In this document: positions 8,787 to 17,473 of the stretch, piece by piece
Layout of the letters: each line of letters starts with the position of its first letter
Position numbering within the stretch: position 1 is the first letter of the stretch
From: Candidatus Woesearchaeota archaeon
GTDB taxonomy: Archaea; Nanobdellota; Nanobdellia; Woesearchaeales; JACPBV01
Assembly: GCA_016180135.1 (NCBI GenBank)
Contig: JACPBV010000010.1
Span: 1 to 56,459 of the forward strand
Length of the DNA: 56,459 nucleotides
Reading direction: 5' to 3'
The notes under the pieces: generated by a model
What the model was told of the DNA's origin: nothing
Databases searched by the model: none
The model's input: only the letters and a program-made list of their open reading frames with translations
Made by a program: the position numbers and the translations under genes

Positions 8787-10195
8787 AGATTCGGTTCAAC
8801 CGAGCCTCTTATCAAATCCTCAAACTCCTCTTCCTTCAAAATATTCTTTTCAATCACCAGCTCTCTCAGCGTCTTTTTTGTTTTTAAGGATTCTTTTACC
8901 AGTTCAGCAACCTTGTCATAGCCTAACGTTGGGTTTAAGACGGTGGCCAATGCGCCTGAGCTTTCAAAGTTTTTCCTGCACTGCCCTTCATCTGCCCTGA
9001 TGCCTTTTATGCATCTTTCTGCCAGCATGATGCAGCAGCGCTGCATGGTGCCGAGGATTTTTATGATGTTTGAGCCGATCAACGGGGTGTGGGTGTTTAG
9101 TTCAAGCTGGCCTGCGGAGCATGCTAAGCTTATCGCATGGTCATAGCCGATTACCTGGATGCATGCCATATTTGCTGATTCACAGATGCTCGGGTTGATT
9201 TTTCCCGGCATTATCGATGAGCCCGGCTCCACTGCCGGCAGAATAATCTCGCCGATGGCGGTGTTTGGGCCTGAGGCAAGCAAGCGGAGGTCGTTAGTTA
9301 TTTTTAGGATATCAATTGCGAGAAGCTTTATTGCAGCAGAGAGGTGGGCGATGTCGGTGTGGAACTGGGTTATTTCAACGCCGTCTTTGGGAATTTGAAA
9401 CCCTGTTCCGGTTATTTCTTTCAATGCCTTTATTATTTCTGCCCTGAACTCTTTTTTTGTGTTGATGCCTGTGCCAACAGCATTTCCACCGATGCCCAGC
9501 TCTAAAAGATTCTTCCTTGCTTCTTTGAGCCTTTCAATATCTTTTTCAATTGCCCTTGCGTAAGCGCCAAATTCCTGGCCTAAGGTTATCGGGACAGCGT
9601 CCTGAAGATGGGTTCTTGCCGATTTGAAGATATGGGAAAATTCTGAGGCTTTTGAGCTCAATGCCGCCCATAAGCCTGCGGCTGCGTCGATGAGCACTTT
9701 TGATTTTTCGAAGGCCACTATCCTTATTGCGGATGGCACAATATTATTGGTTGACTGGCCCATATTAACGTGGTCGTTTGGATGAATCAGGGTTTTGTCG
9801 CCTTTTTTCCCTCCGAGAATTTCGCAGGCAAGATTTGCGATGACTTCGTTGACATTCATATTTGATGAAGTTCCTGAGCCGGACTGGAAGGTGTCAATAC
9901 AGAACTGGTTTTCAAATTCTTCATTAAGCTCTCCATTAAGTCCTCCAGCAAGCACTCCAGAAAGGATATTCTTTCCTGCCTGCTCAATCGCAGACGCTTT
10001 GTTTTTTTCAAGAAGCCCAAGATTTTGGTTTGCCCTTGCGCATGCTATCTTGAGCTTTACCATCGCCCGGATAAGCTCAATCGGAAATATCTCCCCCGCA
10101 GCATTGAAATTTTCGAGAGAACGGGAGGTGTGGATGCCGTAATAAGTGTCATCAGGAATCTCTTTCTCTCCCAAAGAGTCTTTTTCGAGCCTCAC
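8783..10195 (-). CDS. fumC: Class II fumarate hydratase (fumarase/aspartase superfamily)
   Basis: The 470-aa protein is full length for the fumarase/aspartase superfamily and has its signature GSSIMPGKINP. Two positions favour fumarase over aspartase: the catalytic-region motif RTHLQDA (aspartases have RTQLQDA) and MPGK rather than MPAK. HPNDHVN and QSGSGTSSNMN are also present. It would interconvert fumarate and malate in the cytosol. The start is GTG 10195, supported by an upstream minus-strand TATA region (10216-10232) that allows a nearly leaderless mRNA. Aspartate ammonia-lyase remains possible because both activities share the fold. No other TCA-cycle gene is adjacent. Confidence 0.85.
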   Translation of the reverse strand: MRLEKDSLGEKEIPDDTYYGIHTSRSLENFNAAGEIFPIELIRAMVKLKIACARANQNLGLLEKNKASAIEQAGKNILSGVLAGGLNGELNEEFENQFCIDTFQSGSGTSSNMNVNEVIANLACEILGGKKGDKTLIHPNDHVNMGQSTNNIVPSAIRIVAFEKSKVLIDAAAGLWAALSSKASEFSHIFKSARTHLQDAVPITLGQEFGAYARAIEKDIERLKEARKNLLELGIGGNAVGTGINTKKEFRAEIIKALKEITGTGFQIPKDGVEITQFHTDIAHLSAAIKLLAIDILKITNDLRLLASGPNTAIGEIILPAVEPGSSIMPGKINPSICESANMACIQVIGYDHAISLACSAGQLELNTHTPLIGSNIIKILGTMQRCCIMLAERCIKGIRADEGQCRKNFESSGALATVLNPTLGYDKVAELVKESLKTKKTLRELVIEKNILKEEEFEDLIRGSVEPNL

Positions 10196-10292
10196 GCATA
10201 AACGGGATAGCTGGAGGTTTATAATATTTATTCTCCCCCCGGCACTAAAGGTTTAATGTGGTCAGTTAAATATTGGAGATTTTACAAATTAT

Positions 10293-10357
10293 AGGAAATA
10301 ACCTTAATTTTCGTATGTTTTAAAATGATTGTAAGGTTATTTCCTAATACGAAAAAT
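10293..10357. repeat. Two interleaved inverted repeats at the island edge
   Basis: A perfect 14-bp inverted repeat (AGGAAATAACCTTA at 10293-10306, complement at 10332-10345) is interleaved with a second one (ATTTTCGTAT at 10307-10316, near-complement at 10347-10357). The order A-B-A'-B' would form an H-type pseudoknot in RNA or a complex dyad site in DNA. It lies between fumarase and the RHH gene, at the left edge of an AT-rich island, so a recombination site or regulatory RNA is possible. Confidence 0.6.
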
Positions 10358-10456
10358 TTGCATTGGAATTTTTTGTATCCCTCTGGGATAAGCAAATCCC
10401 TTTTCGCTGTAAACAAAGTTACGATTATTAAAGTGATTTGCTATAAGAACAAAATA

Positions 10457-10464
10457 TTTATATA
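10457..10464 (+). promoter_or_regulatory. TATA box of the RHH island gene
   Basis: TTTATATA lies 22-29 nt before ATG 10486, which fits a leaderless archaeal promoter and decides the start of the 55-aa RHH gene. Confidence 0.6.
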
Positions 10465-10485
10465 CAAGAACACCATACCAACTGT

Positions 10486-10653
10486 ATGGACGATTTGTTT
10501 CACTTGAGAAAAGGGTACAAAAGGGCAAAAAGAACGGCTAAGCTTAGCCTAAGAGTTGAGCCAGAAGTCTATAATTGGATGAGGCAGCAGAATTTAAGCC
10601 CGACAAGAATATTTGATGATGCAGTTTTCAAATTGAGGAAAAAGAAGAAATGA
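10486..10653 (+). CDS. Small basic RHH-type DNA-binding protein, 55 aa
   Basis: The 55-residue product has a basic N-terminus (KGYKRAKR), a strand KLSLRVEPEVY and helices ending FDDAVFKLRKKKK. This fits a CopG/Arc-like ribbon-helix-helix repressor as found on archaeal plasmids and viruses. It is the first gene of an AT-rich island. Its stop sits in an A-rich run, and the +1 frame beyond it stays open without any start codon until the metalloprotease ORF. A one-base indel or +1 frameshift could therefore fuse the two. Role inferred: regulator of the island. Confidence 0.6.
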   Translation: MDDLFHLRKGYKRAKRTAKLSLRVEPEVYNWMRQQNLSPTRIFDDAVFKLRKKKK

Positions 10654-10771
10654 TAGAGCTTATACTGAAACAAGAAGTGCAAGGGCAATAGCAATTGACA
10701 GAAACAGAACTGCAAGACAAGTTTATGGCAGTTTTAATCAGGCGTATGCGAGTTCTCCAAATAGGAGCGAT

Positions 10772-11719
10772 GTGATGGGTTACGATATATTAGGAAACAA
10801 AGGAGGGTATGTTTCTCCACCTAAACAACAAGAGGCAGAAAAAGCCACAGGTGAATATGATCCAACAGAACAGGAGAAAGCAGAATTACTTCCTTATTTC
10901 TATCAATTAACTCCTATGCAACAACACAAGGATTTACTTGTGACCAAAAATGTTATTAAGAGAAAATCTGATGTTGACACATGGAAGAAGAATCCTAAAT
11001 ATTATGATATAAGGGATATTGATACTCAGCCCGAAGAATTGGTTTCGGAAAGATTGAGCGTTGTTAAAAACTTTTCTGGGAAGCCTAACATAATTGTTAA
11101 AAACTTCAATTGGTCGAGAAGGTTAGGTGATTTTAGGTATATACCCCAGATAACCACCAAGCCAGGTGAAATAAGAGTTCAACAAACTACCAAAAAGGAT
11201 AATACTTTTAATAAGGTATTAAGCCACGAACTTGGTCATTCTTACGATAGAAACATTATCAGCATGATGACATCAGACACGCATAGATTATCTAGGAGAA
11301 CAGGTAATGTAGATTTTGGCAATATTAAAAAACCAAAGTTTCTCCAGAATGCGCTATCTTATTCTGACAATCACATGTCTTTTGGTAAAGCTAACAATCT
11401 AATGCTAAAAATTTGCGATATGCGTGAAAAGAACAGAAAGAAGGTAATTGACGTCACAGAGAAAAGAATAAACCCCTATAATACCAGGGCAGCACCACCT
11501 AGAGTTAGAATGTATCGCCTTAGCAAAAGGGAGCTATTTGCAGATTGGTTTAGCGGTTATGTTACTAACAAGAATCTTGTAAAAAAAGAGAGCAGGGGAT
11601 TCTACAATATTTTTAGAAAAGCAAACAAACCATTGGTAAAATCACTTAGGCAATCTGACCTTAGCATAACAAGAAAGTATATTGGAGGAAAATATGCCAA
11701 GACCAATTGGTTTATGTAA
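10772..11719 (+). CDS. HELGH zinc metalloprotease-like protein of an accessory island
   Basis: The 315-aa product has a zincin motif, SHELGHSYDRN near residue 151, with a downstream ELFADWF near residue 247 whose Glu/Asp could be the third metal ligand. The protein is Lys/Asn-rich and basic, with no signal peptide, unlike the neighbouring chromosomal genes in composition. It resembles peptidases of archaeal mobile elements only in general form; I do not recognise the family. The annotated start (GTG 10772 or ATG 10775) may be wrong: the same frame is open from 10637 and encodes protein-like sequence (DRAYTETRSARAIAI) but has no standard start, suggesting a frameshift with the RHH gene. It overlaps the next gene by 26 nt. 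Confidence 0.6.
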   Translation: MMGYDILGNKGGYVSPPKQQEAEKATGEYDPTEQEKAELLPYFYQLTPMQQHKDLLVTKNVIKRKSDVDTWKKNPKYYDIRDIDTQPEELVSERLSVVKNFSGKPNIIVKNFNWSRRLGDFRYIPQITTKPGEIRVQQTTKKDNTFNKVLSHELGHSYDRNIISMMTSDTHRLSRRTGNVDFGNIKKPKFLQNALSYSDNHMSFGKANNLMLKICDMREKNRKKVIDVTEKRINPYNTRAAPPRVRMYRLSKRELFADWFSGYVTNKNLVKKESRGFYNIFRKANKPLVKSLRQSDLSITRKYIGGKYAKTNWFM

Positions 11720-11855
11720 ATTCTGTGGGGATGGCAAGGTATATTTTGAGAAGAAAACAGAGAGATATATCTGTAATAAGTGCAAGAAAATTATTGCTGA
11801 ACCTTATGAGGATGTTATTGAACTTGGAGGCGAGTGCGATTCCTCCAACAAATAA
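11694..11855 (+). CDS. Small zinc-ribbon protein, 53 aa
   Basis: The product is 53 residues with CKFC and CNKC pairs separated by 15 residues, a rubredoxin/zinc-ribbon arrangement, and an acidic tail. A strong Shine-Dalgarno (GGAGG at 11684-11688) fixes ATG 11694, which lies inside the end of the metalloprotease gene, so the two are coupled. Such ribbons bind nucleic acid or act as structural knobs; the specific role is unknown. It is the last gene of the AT-rich island. Confidence 0.6.
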   Translation: MPRPIGLCKFCGDGKVYFEKKTERYICNKCKKIIAEPYEDVIELGGECDSSNK

Positions 11856-11912
11856 ATTTGAGGGAATCCTTGCACACTTTTTATGAAACCTTCTCTTGTA
11901 AGATGCAATACA

Positions 11913-12199
11913 GAAAATTTCAACAACACAGGGCTCGACGGTCAAATTCACGAAAAAATCCTAAAGGATTTTTTGTGCCTCGTTCACTACGTTCAGAGGT
12001 TCTGAGAAATTCTGCTGAATTTCTGGAACCTCGCCTCGCTAACGCTCAGAGGTTTCTGAGAAATTTTGCCCTGCTCGGGGACTCCGTAGGAGCTAAGCTA
12101 GCGTTCCGGTCTGCGGACGGAGGGATAATCCAGCGTTCCGGTTTCTTCGCAACGGAGGGCGGCCCTCCCCCTCGCCTCGCCGATGTTGTTGAAATTTTC
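11913..12199 (+). repeat. Palindromic repeat element R1, copy 1 (287 bp)
   Basis: The ends form a perfect 16-bp inverted repeat (GAAAATTTCAACAACA at 11913-11928, complement at 12184-12199). The interior begins GGGCTCGACGGTC, contains a hairpin around AAAAAATCC/GGATTTTTT (about 11956-11984), and ends CCTCGCCGATG. It shares both ends and core blocks with copies at 34738 and 39285. This copy carries an extra 65-nt module (12101-12165) also present inside the MITE at 28676. It lies between convergent gene ends and fills most of the 11856-12255 gap. No ORF is supported. Confidence 0.75.
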
Positions 12200-12255
12200 C
12201 ATAACTCTAATCTGGCAGGTGAATATGCCCTCCTCTTGAACTTTGCGAGATGAAG

Positions 12256-12753
12256 CTACTGTCTTTTCTTCTCCTTCAGCTTTTCAGCATCCCTTATCAA
12301 ATTCTTCAACCTTTTCATCCAAGGAGGATTGCTGACTTCCCTCCTTATCAGCTTTCGGCAGTTTGTCGAGTGGCACCTGCACCGCATCGGCTTTTCTCCT
12401 GCGGGATGGAGGAATGCATAATCATAGGTTATCTCTTCTCCGGGCCGGATATCTCTGATTGCAATGTCTCTTCTTTCATCTGAAAGCGATGGGGCCATAT
12501 TGGGGCTGCAGGAGTGGTTGATGAAGCGGCTGTTGTCGAGGCAAAGGCAAAGAAATCCATTTTCATCTTCAAAAGCATATTTGAGAACTTTTTTCTTTTG
12601 GGCATCGCCTAATTTCTGAAATTGCCTTTTTGAAAACCTTTTTATTTTTCCCCAACGCCAAAGGGTGGCGCCTTTGGAAATGAACTTTTTTGCAAATATC
12701 CCTTTTCCGTCAATTGGGCTTTTCCCGGCCTCTGCGGCAGGATGCAATGTCAT
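12256..12753 (-). CDS. SET-domain methyltransferase, 165 aa
   Basis: A compact SET fold is visible in order: KGIFAKKFISKG (N-SET strand), RFINHSCSPNM (the pseudoknot NHSCxPN motif), GEEITYDYAF (catalytic Tyr region) and a post-SET-like cysteine cluster CRCHSTNCR. Such enzymes transfer methyl groups from S-adenosylmethionine to protein lysines; in archaea the known targets include chromatin proteins. Its ATG overlaps the DUF2304 stop by 4 nt, making it the last gene of the aglB operon. The substrate is unknown. A histone gene lies elsewhere in the window (45750), but a membrane glycosylation target is equally possible. Confidence 0.85.
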   Translation of the reverse strand: MTLHPAAEAGKSPIDGKGIFAKKFISKGATLWRWGKIKRFSKRQFQKLGDAQKKKVLKYAFEDENGFLCLCLDNSRFINHSCSPNMAPSLSDERRDIAIRDIRPGEEITYDYAFLHPAGEKPMRCRCHSTNCRKLIRREVSNPPWMKRLKNLIRDAEKLKEKKRQ

Positions 12754-13088
12754 TTTTCTTCTTTCAGCGCCAGCTTTCTCACCATCTCTTCAATCTGCTT
12801 CTGGTTTCTCCTGACCAGCAGGTAGGTGTAGAAGGAAGCTCCGAAGAGGAACATAAACCCGAGGATGATGAAGAAATCCATCGTCCTTGCGAGGTTCAGC
12901 TTTTTTACTATGGGGTCCAATACTTTCGGGACCAATGCGATGACGATGAAGACAAGCCACAGCATCAGCCAGAGGGAGAATTCTTTTGCGGTGATCACTT
13001 TCCTTTTGAGGTGGAGAAAAGAATAATAGAGCATGAACAGCCCGAACAAAATACCGAGCAGCTGGATCCCTAAGATTGTTGATGCCAT
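12750..13088 (-). CDS. DUF2304-type small membrane protein, 112 aa
   Basis: Three hydrophobic segments (about residues 3-20, 38-60 and 72-93) and a charged C-terminal helix (QKQIEEMVRKLALKEE) match DUF2304. This small-membrane-protein family is usually encoded beside dolichol-phosphate mannosyltransferase-like enzymes. The frame is open to 13106, but ATG 13088 overlaps the glycosyltransferase stop as TAATG, the likely coupled start. Probable role: membrane anchor or partner of the adjacent GT2 enzyme; this is inferred from context. Confidence 0.75.
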   Translation of the reverse strand: MASTILGIQLLGILFGLFMLYYSFLHLKRKVITAKEFSLWLMLWLVFIVIALVPKVLDPIVKKLNLARTMDFFIILGFMFLFGASFYTYLLVRRNQKQIEEMVRKLALKEEK

Positions 13089-13747
13089 TATTTCGTCAGC
13101 CTCCACCAGAGCATGTTGCCCAGGATCTTTATACCATCAATGATCGTTGTGCCTTTGTATCTGTCTGCGTAAATCGTCTTTATCGGAACCTGCTCATACC
13201 GCAATCTATGGATGCCCATGTTTGCGATCATCTCCGTTTCCATGCTGTAAGTTGAGGAATCCCACCGGATCTTCCGGTATGCATCTTTTGTGAAAGCACG
13301 GTAGCCGCATTGGGTGTCATATACCTTTGCGCCGAATAACAGCTCTATGCATCTGCTCAATCCGAAATTTCCCAGGCGGAATATCAACGGCATCTGCGCT
13401 GAAAACTTCCTGAACCCAAAGACCACATCTGCTTTTTTAAGGCTTTCGATAAATTTGGGGATCTCCCCGGGGTCATGCTGGGTGTCTGCATCGAGCACAA
13501 TCATCTTTCCAAAGCCATGCTTTACTGCATAATCGCAGCCTGTCTTCAGCGCAGCCCCTTTGCCGAGGTTGATGGCGTGCTTCAGCACCTTCGCCCCTTT
13601 CTGCTGCGCAACAGCTGCGGTGCTGTCCCTGCTTCCATCATCGATGACAATCACCGGCGCAAACCGGATGGCTTCTGCAACGACCCTGCCGATATTTATG
13701 GCTTCATTGTGGGCAGGAATGACAATGACAATCTTTTCCTCTGCCAT
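13088..13747 (-). CDS. GT2 family dolichol-phosphate sugar synthase-like glycosyltransferase
   Basis: The 219-aa GT-A glycosyltransferase has the family start VIVIPAHNEA, nucleotide site VIDDGSRDST, metal-binding LDADTQHDP and the acceptor-site block TQCGYRAFTK. These are features of the dolichol-phosphate mannose/glucose synthase group. It lacks C-terminal membrane helices, which the adjacent DUF2304 protein may supply. It lies 2 nt after the aglB stop, in the order oligosaccharyltransferase then lipid-sugar donor enzyme. It would make a polyprenyl-phosphate sugar for glycan assembly at the membrane; sugar identity is not visible. Confidence 0.88.
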   Translation of the reverse strand: MAEEKIVIVIPAHNEAINIGRVVAEAIRFAPVIVIDDGSRDSTAAVAQQKGAKVLKHAINLGKGAALKTGCDYAVKHGFGKMIVLDADTQHDPGEIPKFIESLKKADVVFGFRKFSAQMPLIFRLGNFGLSRCIELLFGAKVYDTQCGYRAFTKDAYRKIRWDSSTYSMETEMIANMGIHRLRYEQVPIKTIYADRYKGTTIIDGIKILGNMLWWRLTK

Positions 13748-13749
13748 GG

Positions 13750-16700
13750 CTAGACTCCTTCTATGCTAATATTTTCTTCAGACATATTTTTGTTTTCCCC
13801 GAGAGGCTCCTGTTTTCCTTTGAGAGCAGTCTCTCCAGGCACAATCTCCTCTGCTGGCGCTTTATCGCCGGCATCAATCTTCTCAAGCGCTGAGATAAAC
13901 GGGGCATCATTTGAAGCATTCCCTCCCCAGTCAACTTTCCAGACGAAAACCCTCTGGCCCATCATCCTCTGCCCTTCGCCGAATTTCCTGAAGTGCTTCA
14001 GGCCAAGGCCTTCAAGGTAAAAGAGCTTTGAGAACATGGAATCTGTCAACAGAGGATCGCTTAGGACTGCATACCAAATATTCCCTTCCCTCGGAAGGAG
14101 CAGCATGCCCGTGTCAAATGAAGGGGAATACTTGCGCATCTTCAGGCTTCCATCCTTTTCAGGGACTGCCATCAACGCCGGAAACACCTGCCCGGTGCCG
14201 GAAGAGATGCCTTTGGTTTCGAGAGTCCTGAAATCAACCTCGAGGCGGAGGTCCTGATTAAGCGAGCAGAAGACTTTTGAAGATTCTTTCCTAAAGCATT
14301 CTGAGATTGCCTGATACCTGAGCGGCGGGCCAATCCATTCTCTCAGCTCACTCTCTTTCCTGAAACTTATCACCTTGAGATAGGCCTCTTCAGCCAAAGG
14401 GACGGTGAAATTAAATTTTTCATTGAGATATTTAACACTTTTTTCCATGTCCTCCCTGAATTCTTCCTGAGCCAATGCTGAAGCGATCTGGGCTTTTTCG
14501 AAATCCCAGTTACCCATCTGGCTCCAGGCAGGCGCTTTTCCGGCCATATCTTCGGAAGTGATAAAATACATCTCAGGGGGGGCGCAATGGGTGAATGCCA
14601 ACACCTCAGCCCCTGTCTTCCCGGAGATGCCCTTTTCTTTGAGAACCGCTTCAGCATCACTCCGGCTTTTCCTGATGATGTTCTGGAGAATGCTGATGCT
14701 GGCTGCCGGATTGTTTACCTCGCTGTCAAGCTTTTCAAAAGCGGAATTCTGGCCGCAGGCAAGCATGCGAAGGACTCCAACTGCATAGGGCTCATCGCTT
14801 TTCAGGAGCATAGAGCCTATCCAAAACCCATCAGGCGAGTTTTGAGAGGCGCCGTCAAATACAATGCCCCTTTTTCCAAAATACCTGAGCTGGCTGCCGA
14901 TATCCCACCAGGACGCAATGACGGCATCTTTGGATGAGTTCCGGCTGATCTCTTCAAGGAGGGAGACCCGTGCGTCGCTGGCCAGAGGAATCTCATTGAA
15001 GCCTGCGCTATAGGATTCCTGCGCCCACGGAACAAAAAGAAGCACGAGAAAAATAATAAGGATCGGCTTTCCGACTGCTAAAGAGATTCCAAGCCCGTGA
15101 ATCATCTTTTTTCCAGCCCATGAAAAAAATTCTGAAAAAACCACCCCTACCAGAATCCCAAAGGGCGCAACCATGGCGGGCAGATAGTCCTTTCGGGCTG
15201 TTCCTGCATACATCCCTGCAAAAAGCCAAAATGCAAGAATCAGGCCCAGCAGGGCATTTTTTGGGAGCTGGCCGGAACCTATCATCATTATCCCATAGAA
15301 CAAAAGCGGAATCCCAAGCAAAAGGAAAAATACTGGCGGAGCGCCGGGTTTTATCAGGAGCAGGATAACAAACGCTGCCATATTGGCTGCGAAAATCATA
15401 AGCTTCTTTCTTGTCAGCGGGCCGGGGTTCTGAAGGAGAAGAATAACTCCTGCAAGCGCCAGGGCCAAATAGATTATACTAAAAACGCCTACATTATCTA
15501 TGATCTCTTTTATTGAGAGCGGCCCGAGACCGGGAACTGAAGAAAAGATATCCGGCCAAAGGGAAGAAGGCTGTATCCCATCCAACGCCATAAACTTCAA
15601 TGGGGCGGAGAATGCCTGCTGATATGCTGAAGGCCCTGAAAAAATTATTGTAAAAATTGCTCCGGCAATGGCAAATAAAGATGTGCAGATTAGGGCGTTC
15701 CCCAAATCGCCGCTTTTCCAAAAGGAAAATTGCGAAAACTCCTTTCGCTTTGCCACGATAAGAATAATCGAGTATATCATTCCACCTGCTATAATCACAT
15801 CGTAGATGAACCACCATCCTCCAGCCCATGCTTTGGCGAACAGCCCTGTGAGGATTCCGGCAGCTAACAATAATCCGCCTTTGGCTGCGCGCCTTTTGGC
15901 AAGCATCGCCTCAAAAAACAGCCATACTGATGCGAGGGGGAAGAGGATAGCATATACCTTTGCGTCTGCAGCTCCTGCGAGGGATATTGATACTCCTGCC
16001 GGATGGAGCGCAAATACAAGAGCGGCGAAAAATCCTGCAATATCTCCGGCAATCCTGCGCCCGAAGAAGAACAAAACGATGGTTATTATCCAAGAGAGGA
16101 TGACGGGGAGAAAAAATGCGGCTGTGGAGAGCTGCATTCCTGGAGCAAAAATTCTTGCAGTCCTGTAAAGGTAAGCTTCGATGTAGGCATGGAGCATATC
16201 CGGAGGGAGATCCCTTCCGACAGGCGCATTTGCGAGCGTATCATAGGGAATCTCTTTTCCGCCAATTGCCCTGAACCCATCGCCCGGATGATTGTTCTCA
16301 ACGATGTTTTCCGCATGGCTGAGCCAATAATAGGGCTCCGAGCCAAGAAGGTATGTGGTTCCTGAATCATCCTTCAGCGTTGATTTGAAAAGCCCGGCTG
16401 CAGACCTTATCTCGGCATTGATCTCGCTTCTCTGATATTTCCTGGCGCGCTGCATTTCTGTCTCGACCAGGGCATTCCTGTTCTGCGCAGGAAGATTTGG
16501 GTATTGCTTTGCTATCTCATCTGCAGCCTGGGAGCGCAGGGAATCATAGACCACGGATGCGGCTGCAGCATCCATCGACGGAAGGCTGGCAGGGAGCAGG
16601 CGGATGTAGGTTCCTGCGATCAGGGGGATGAGCAATAAGAAAACAGCAACCCATCGCCTGTTCATACTGAAGGCAAACGAGGAAAGTTTTGGAAGCCTGA

Positions 16701-17034
16701 ACGATAAGGAATCATCTTCGCCGGCACCATCGCTTTCTTCCTGCCTTATCTTTCCTTTAAGGCCTTTAAAGAAGGAAGTGACTTTGCTCAAATCCAGAGA
16801 ATCTTCGTCTTCAGAATCTTTTTGAAGCTTTGATGCGCCAGAACTCTTTAGGGGATGGCTCTTTTCCTTTTGGGATTCTGATGCCTGCTGTTGATGGATG
16901 GCCTCTTTCCGCCCTTCAGAGGAATCTTTTGTGCCTTTTGAGCTTTCTTTTTCGGGATGGCTGCCTTTGAACAAGCCTTTCAGCCCGGAGAAACTGATGC
17001 TGAGGTCCTCTTCTTTTTCTTCGTCAAACGGCAT
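13750..17034 (-). CDS. aglB: Oligosaccharyltransferase, STT3/AglB type
   Basis: The 1094-aa protein has an unusual charged cytosolic extension (residues 1-~125, Lys/Glu/Ser-rich), then about a dozen hydrophobic segments from the first helix (RWVAVFLLLIPLIAG) onward. A large extracytoplasmic C-terminal domain follows, containing the STT3 signature as WWDIG near residue 708. A YLLGSEPYYWLSHAEN segment in the first loops corresponds to the metal-binding DPYY region of archaeal AglB, with Glu replacing the usual Asp. It transfers a lipid-linked glycan to Asn in NxS/T sequons outside the cell membrane. It heads an operon with GT2, DUF2304 and SET genes. The many sequon-rich surface proteins downstream are plausible substrates. 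Confidence 0.9.
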   Translation of the reverse strand: MPFDEEKEEDLSISFSGLKGLFKGSHPEKESSKGTKDSSEGRKEAIHQQQASESQKEKSHPLKSSGASKLQKDSEDEDSLDLSKVTSFFKGLKGKIRQEESDGAGEDDSLSFRLPKLSSFAFSMNRRWVAVFLLLIPLIAGTYIRLLPASLPSMDAAAASVVYDSLRSQAADEIAKQYPNLPAQNRNALVETEMQRARKYQRSEINAEIRSAAGLFKSTLKDDSGTTYLLGSEPYYWLSHAENIVENNHPGDGFRAIGGKEIPYDTLANAPVGRDLPPDMLHAYIEAYLYRTARIFAPGMQLSTAAFFLPVILSWIITIVLFFFGRRIAGDIAGFFAALVFALHPAGVSISLAGAADAKVYAILFPLASVWLFFEAMLAKRRAAKGGLLLAAGILTGLFAKAWAGGWWFIYDVIIAGGMIYSIILIVAKRKEFSQFSFWKSGDLGNALICTSLFAIAGAIFTIIFSGPSAYQQAFSAPLKFMALDGIQPSSLWPDIFSSVPGLGPLSIKEIIDNVGVFSIIYLALALAGVILLLQNPGPLTRKKLMIFAANMAAFVILLLIKPGAPPVFFLLLGIPLLFYGIMMIGSGQLPKNALLGLILAFWLFAGMYAGTARKDYLPAMVAPFGILVGVVFSEFFSWAGKKMIHGLGISLAVGKPILIIFLVLLFVPWAQESYSAGFNEIPLASDARVSLLEEISRNSSKDAVIASWWDIGSQLRYFGKRGIVFDGASQNSPDGFWIGSMLLKSDEPYAVGVLRMLACGQNSAFEKLDSEVNNPAASISILQNIIRKSRSDAEAVLKEKGISGKTGAEVLAFTHCAPPEMYFITSEDMAGKAPAWSQMGNWDFEKAQIASALAQEEFREDMEKSVKYLNEKFNFTVPLAEEAYLKVISFRKESELREWIGPPLRYQAISECFRKESSKVFCSLNQDLRLEVDFRTLETKGISSGTGQVFPALMAVPEKDGSLKMRKYSPSFDTGMLLLPREGNIWYAVLSDPLLTDSMFSKLFYLEGLGLKHFRKFGEGQRMMGQRVFVWKVDWGGNASNDAPFISALEKIDAGDKAPAEEIVPGETALKGKQEPLGENKNMSEENISIEGV

Positions 17035-17100
17035 GGTTGCAACCTTAGGCGGTCAGCAAACCGGAGGGGGTTAAAAAGCTTTCTCTCAGCTTTTTTCCTT

Positions 17101-17345
17101 CCGGAAAAAACCTGGGAAAAATCACACACTATCCCATCTCACTCCGTTCGATGGGATGAAAAGGGCTTTCCTCCCTTTCTGCCTCCGGAAAAAACCTGGG
17201 AAAAATCGTCGGGCTGAAGCCCAACGGACTGAATATAATGCTTTTTTTGCTTCCGAAAATGCTGAAAAATCCCCTTGGGATTTTTGGCACGTTTAAAATC
17301 CTACGGATTTTCAACGAAACCTGGGAAAAATCGTCGGGCTGAATC
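17101..17345. repeat. Direct repeats and short hairpins between aglB and the next gene
   Basis: A block CCGGAAAAAACCTGGGAAAA occurs at 17101 and 17185, with a third partial copy (CCTGGGAAAAATCGTCGGGC, about 17320) extending a motif also present after the second copy. Between them lie two short hairpins, AAAAATCCC/GGGATTTTT (about 17256-17276) and AAAATCC/GGATTTT (about 17295-17312). The 17035-17473 gap is otherwise without a gene. The probable promoter of the 17474 gene (TTTAAATATA, about 17420) lies to its right. Confidence 0.6.
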
Positions 17346-17473
17346 TTGGTGAGCATTGTTCCTGCAGCCAATTTTTGCTTTTTTTGTCACCATTTTATAA
17401 TAGTTATGATTGGAAAGGTTTAAATATAACTAAGTTCTCCCTAAAGAAAATCACTTTATCGGAGGATGGAACT

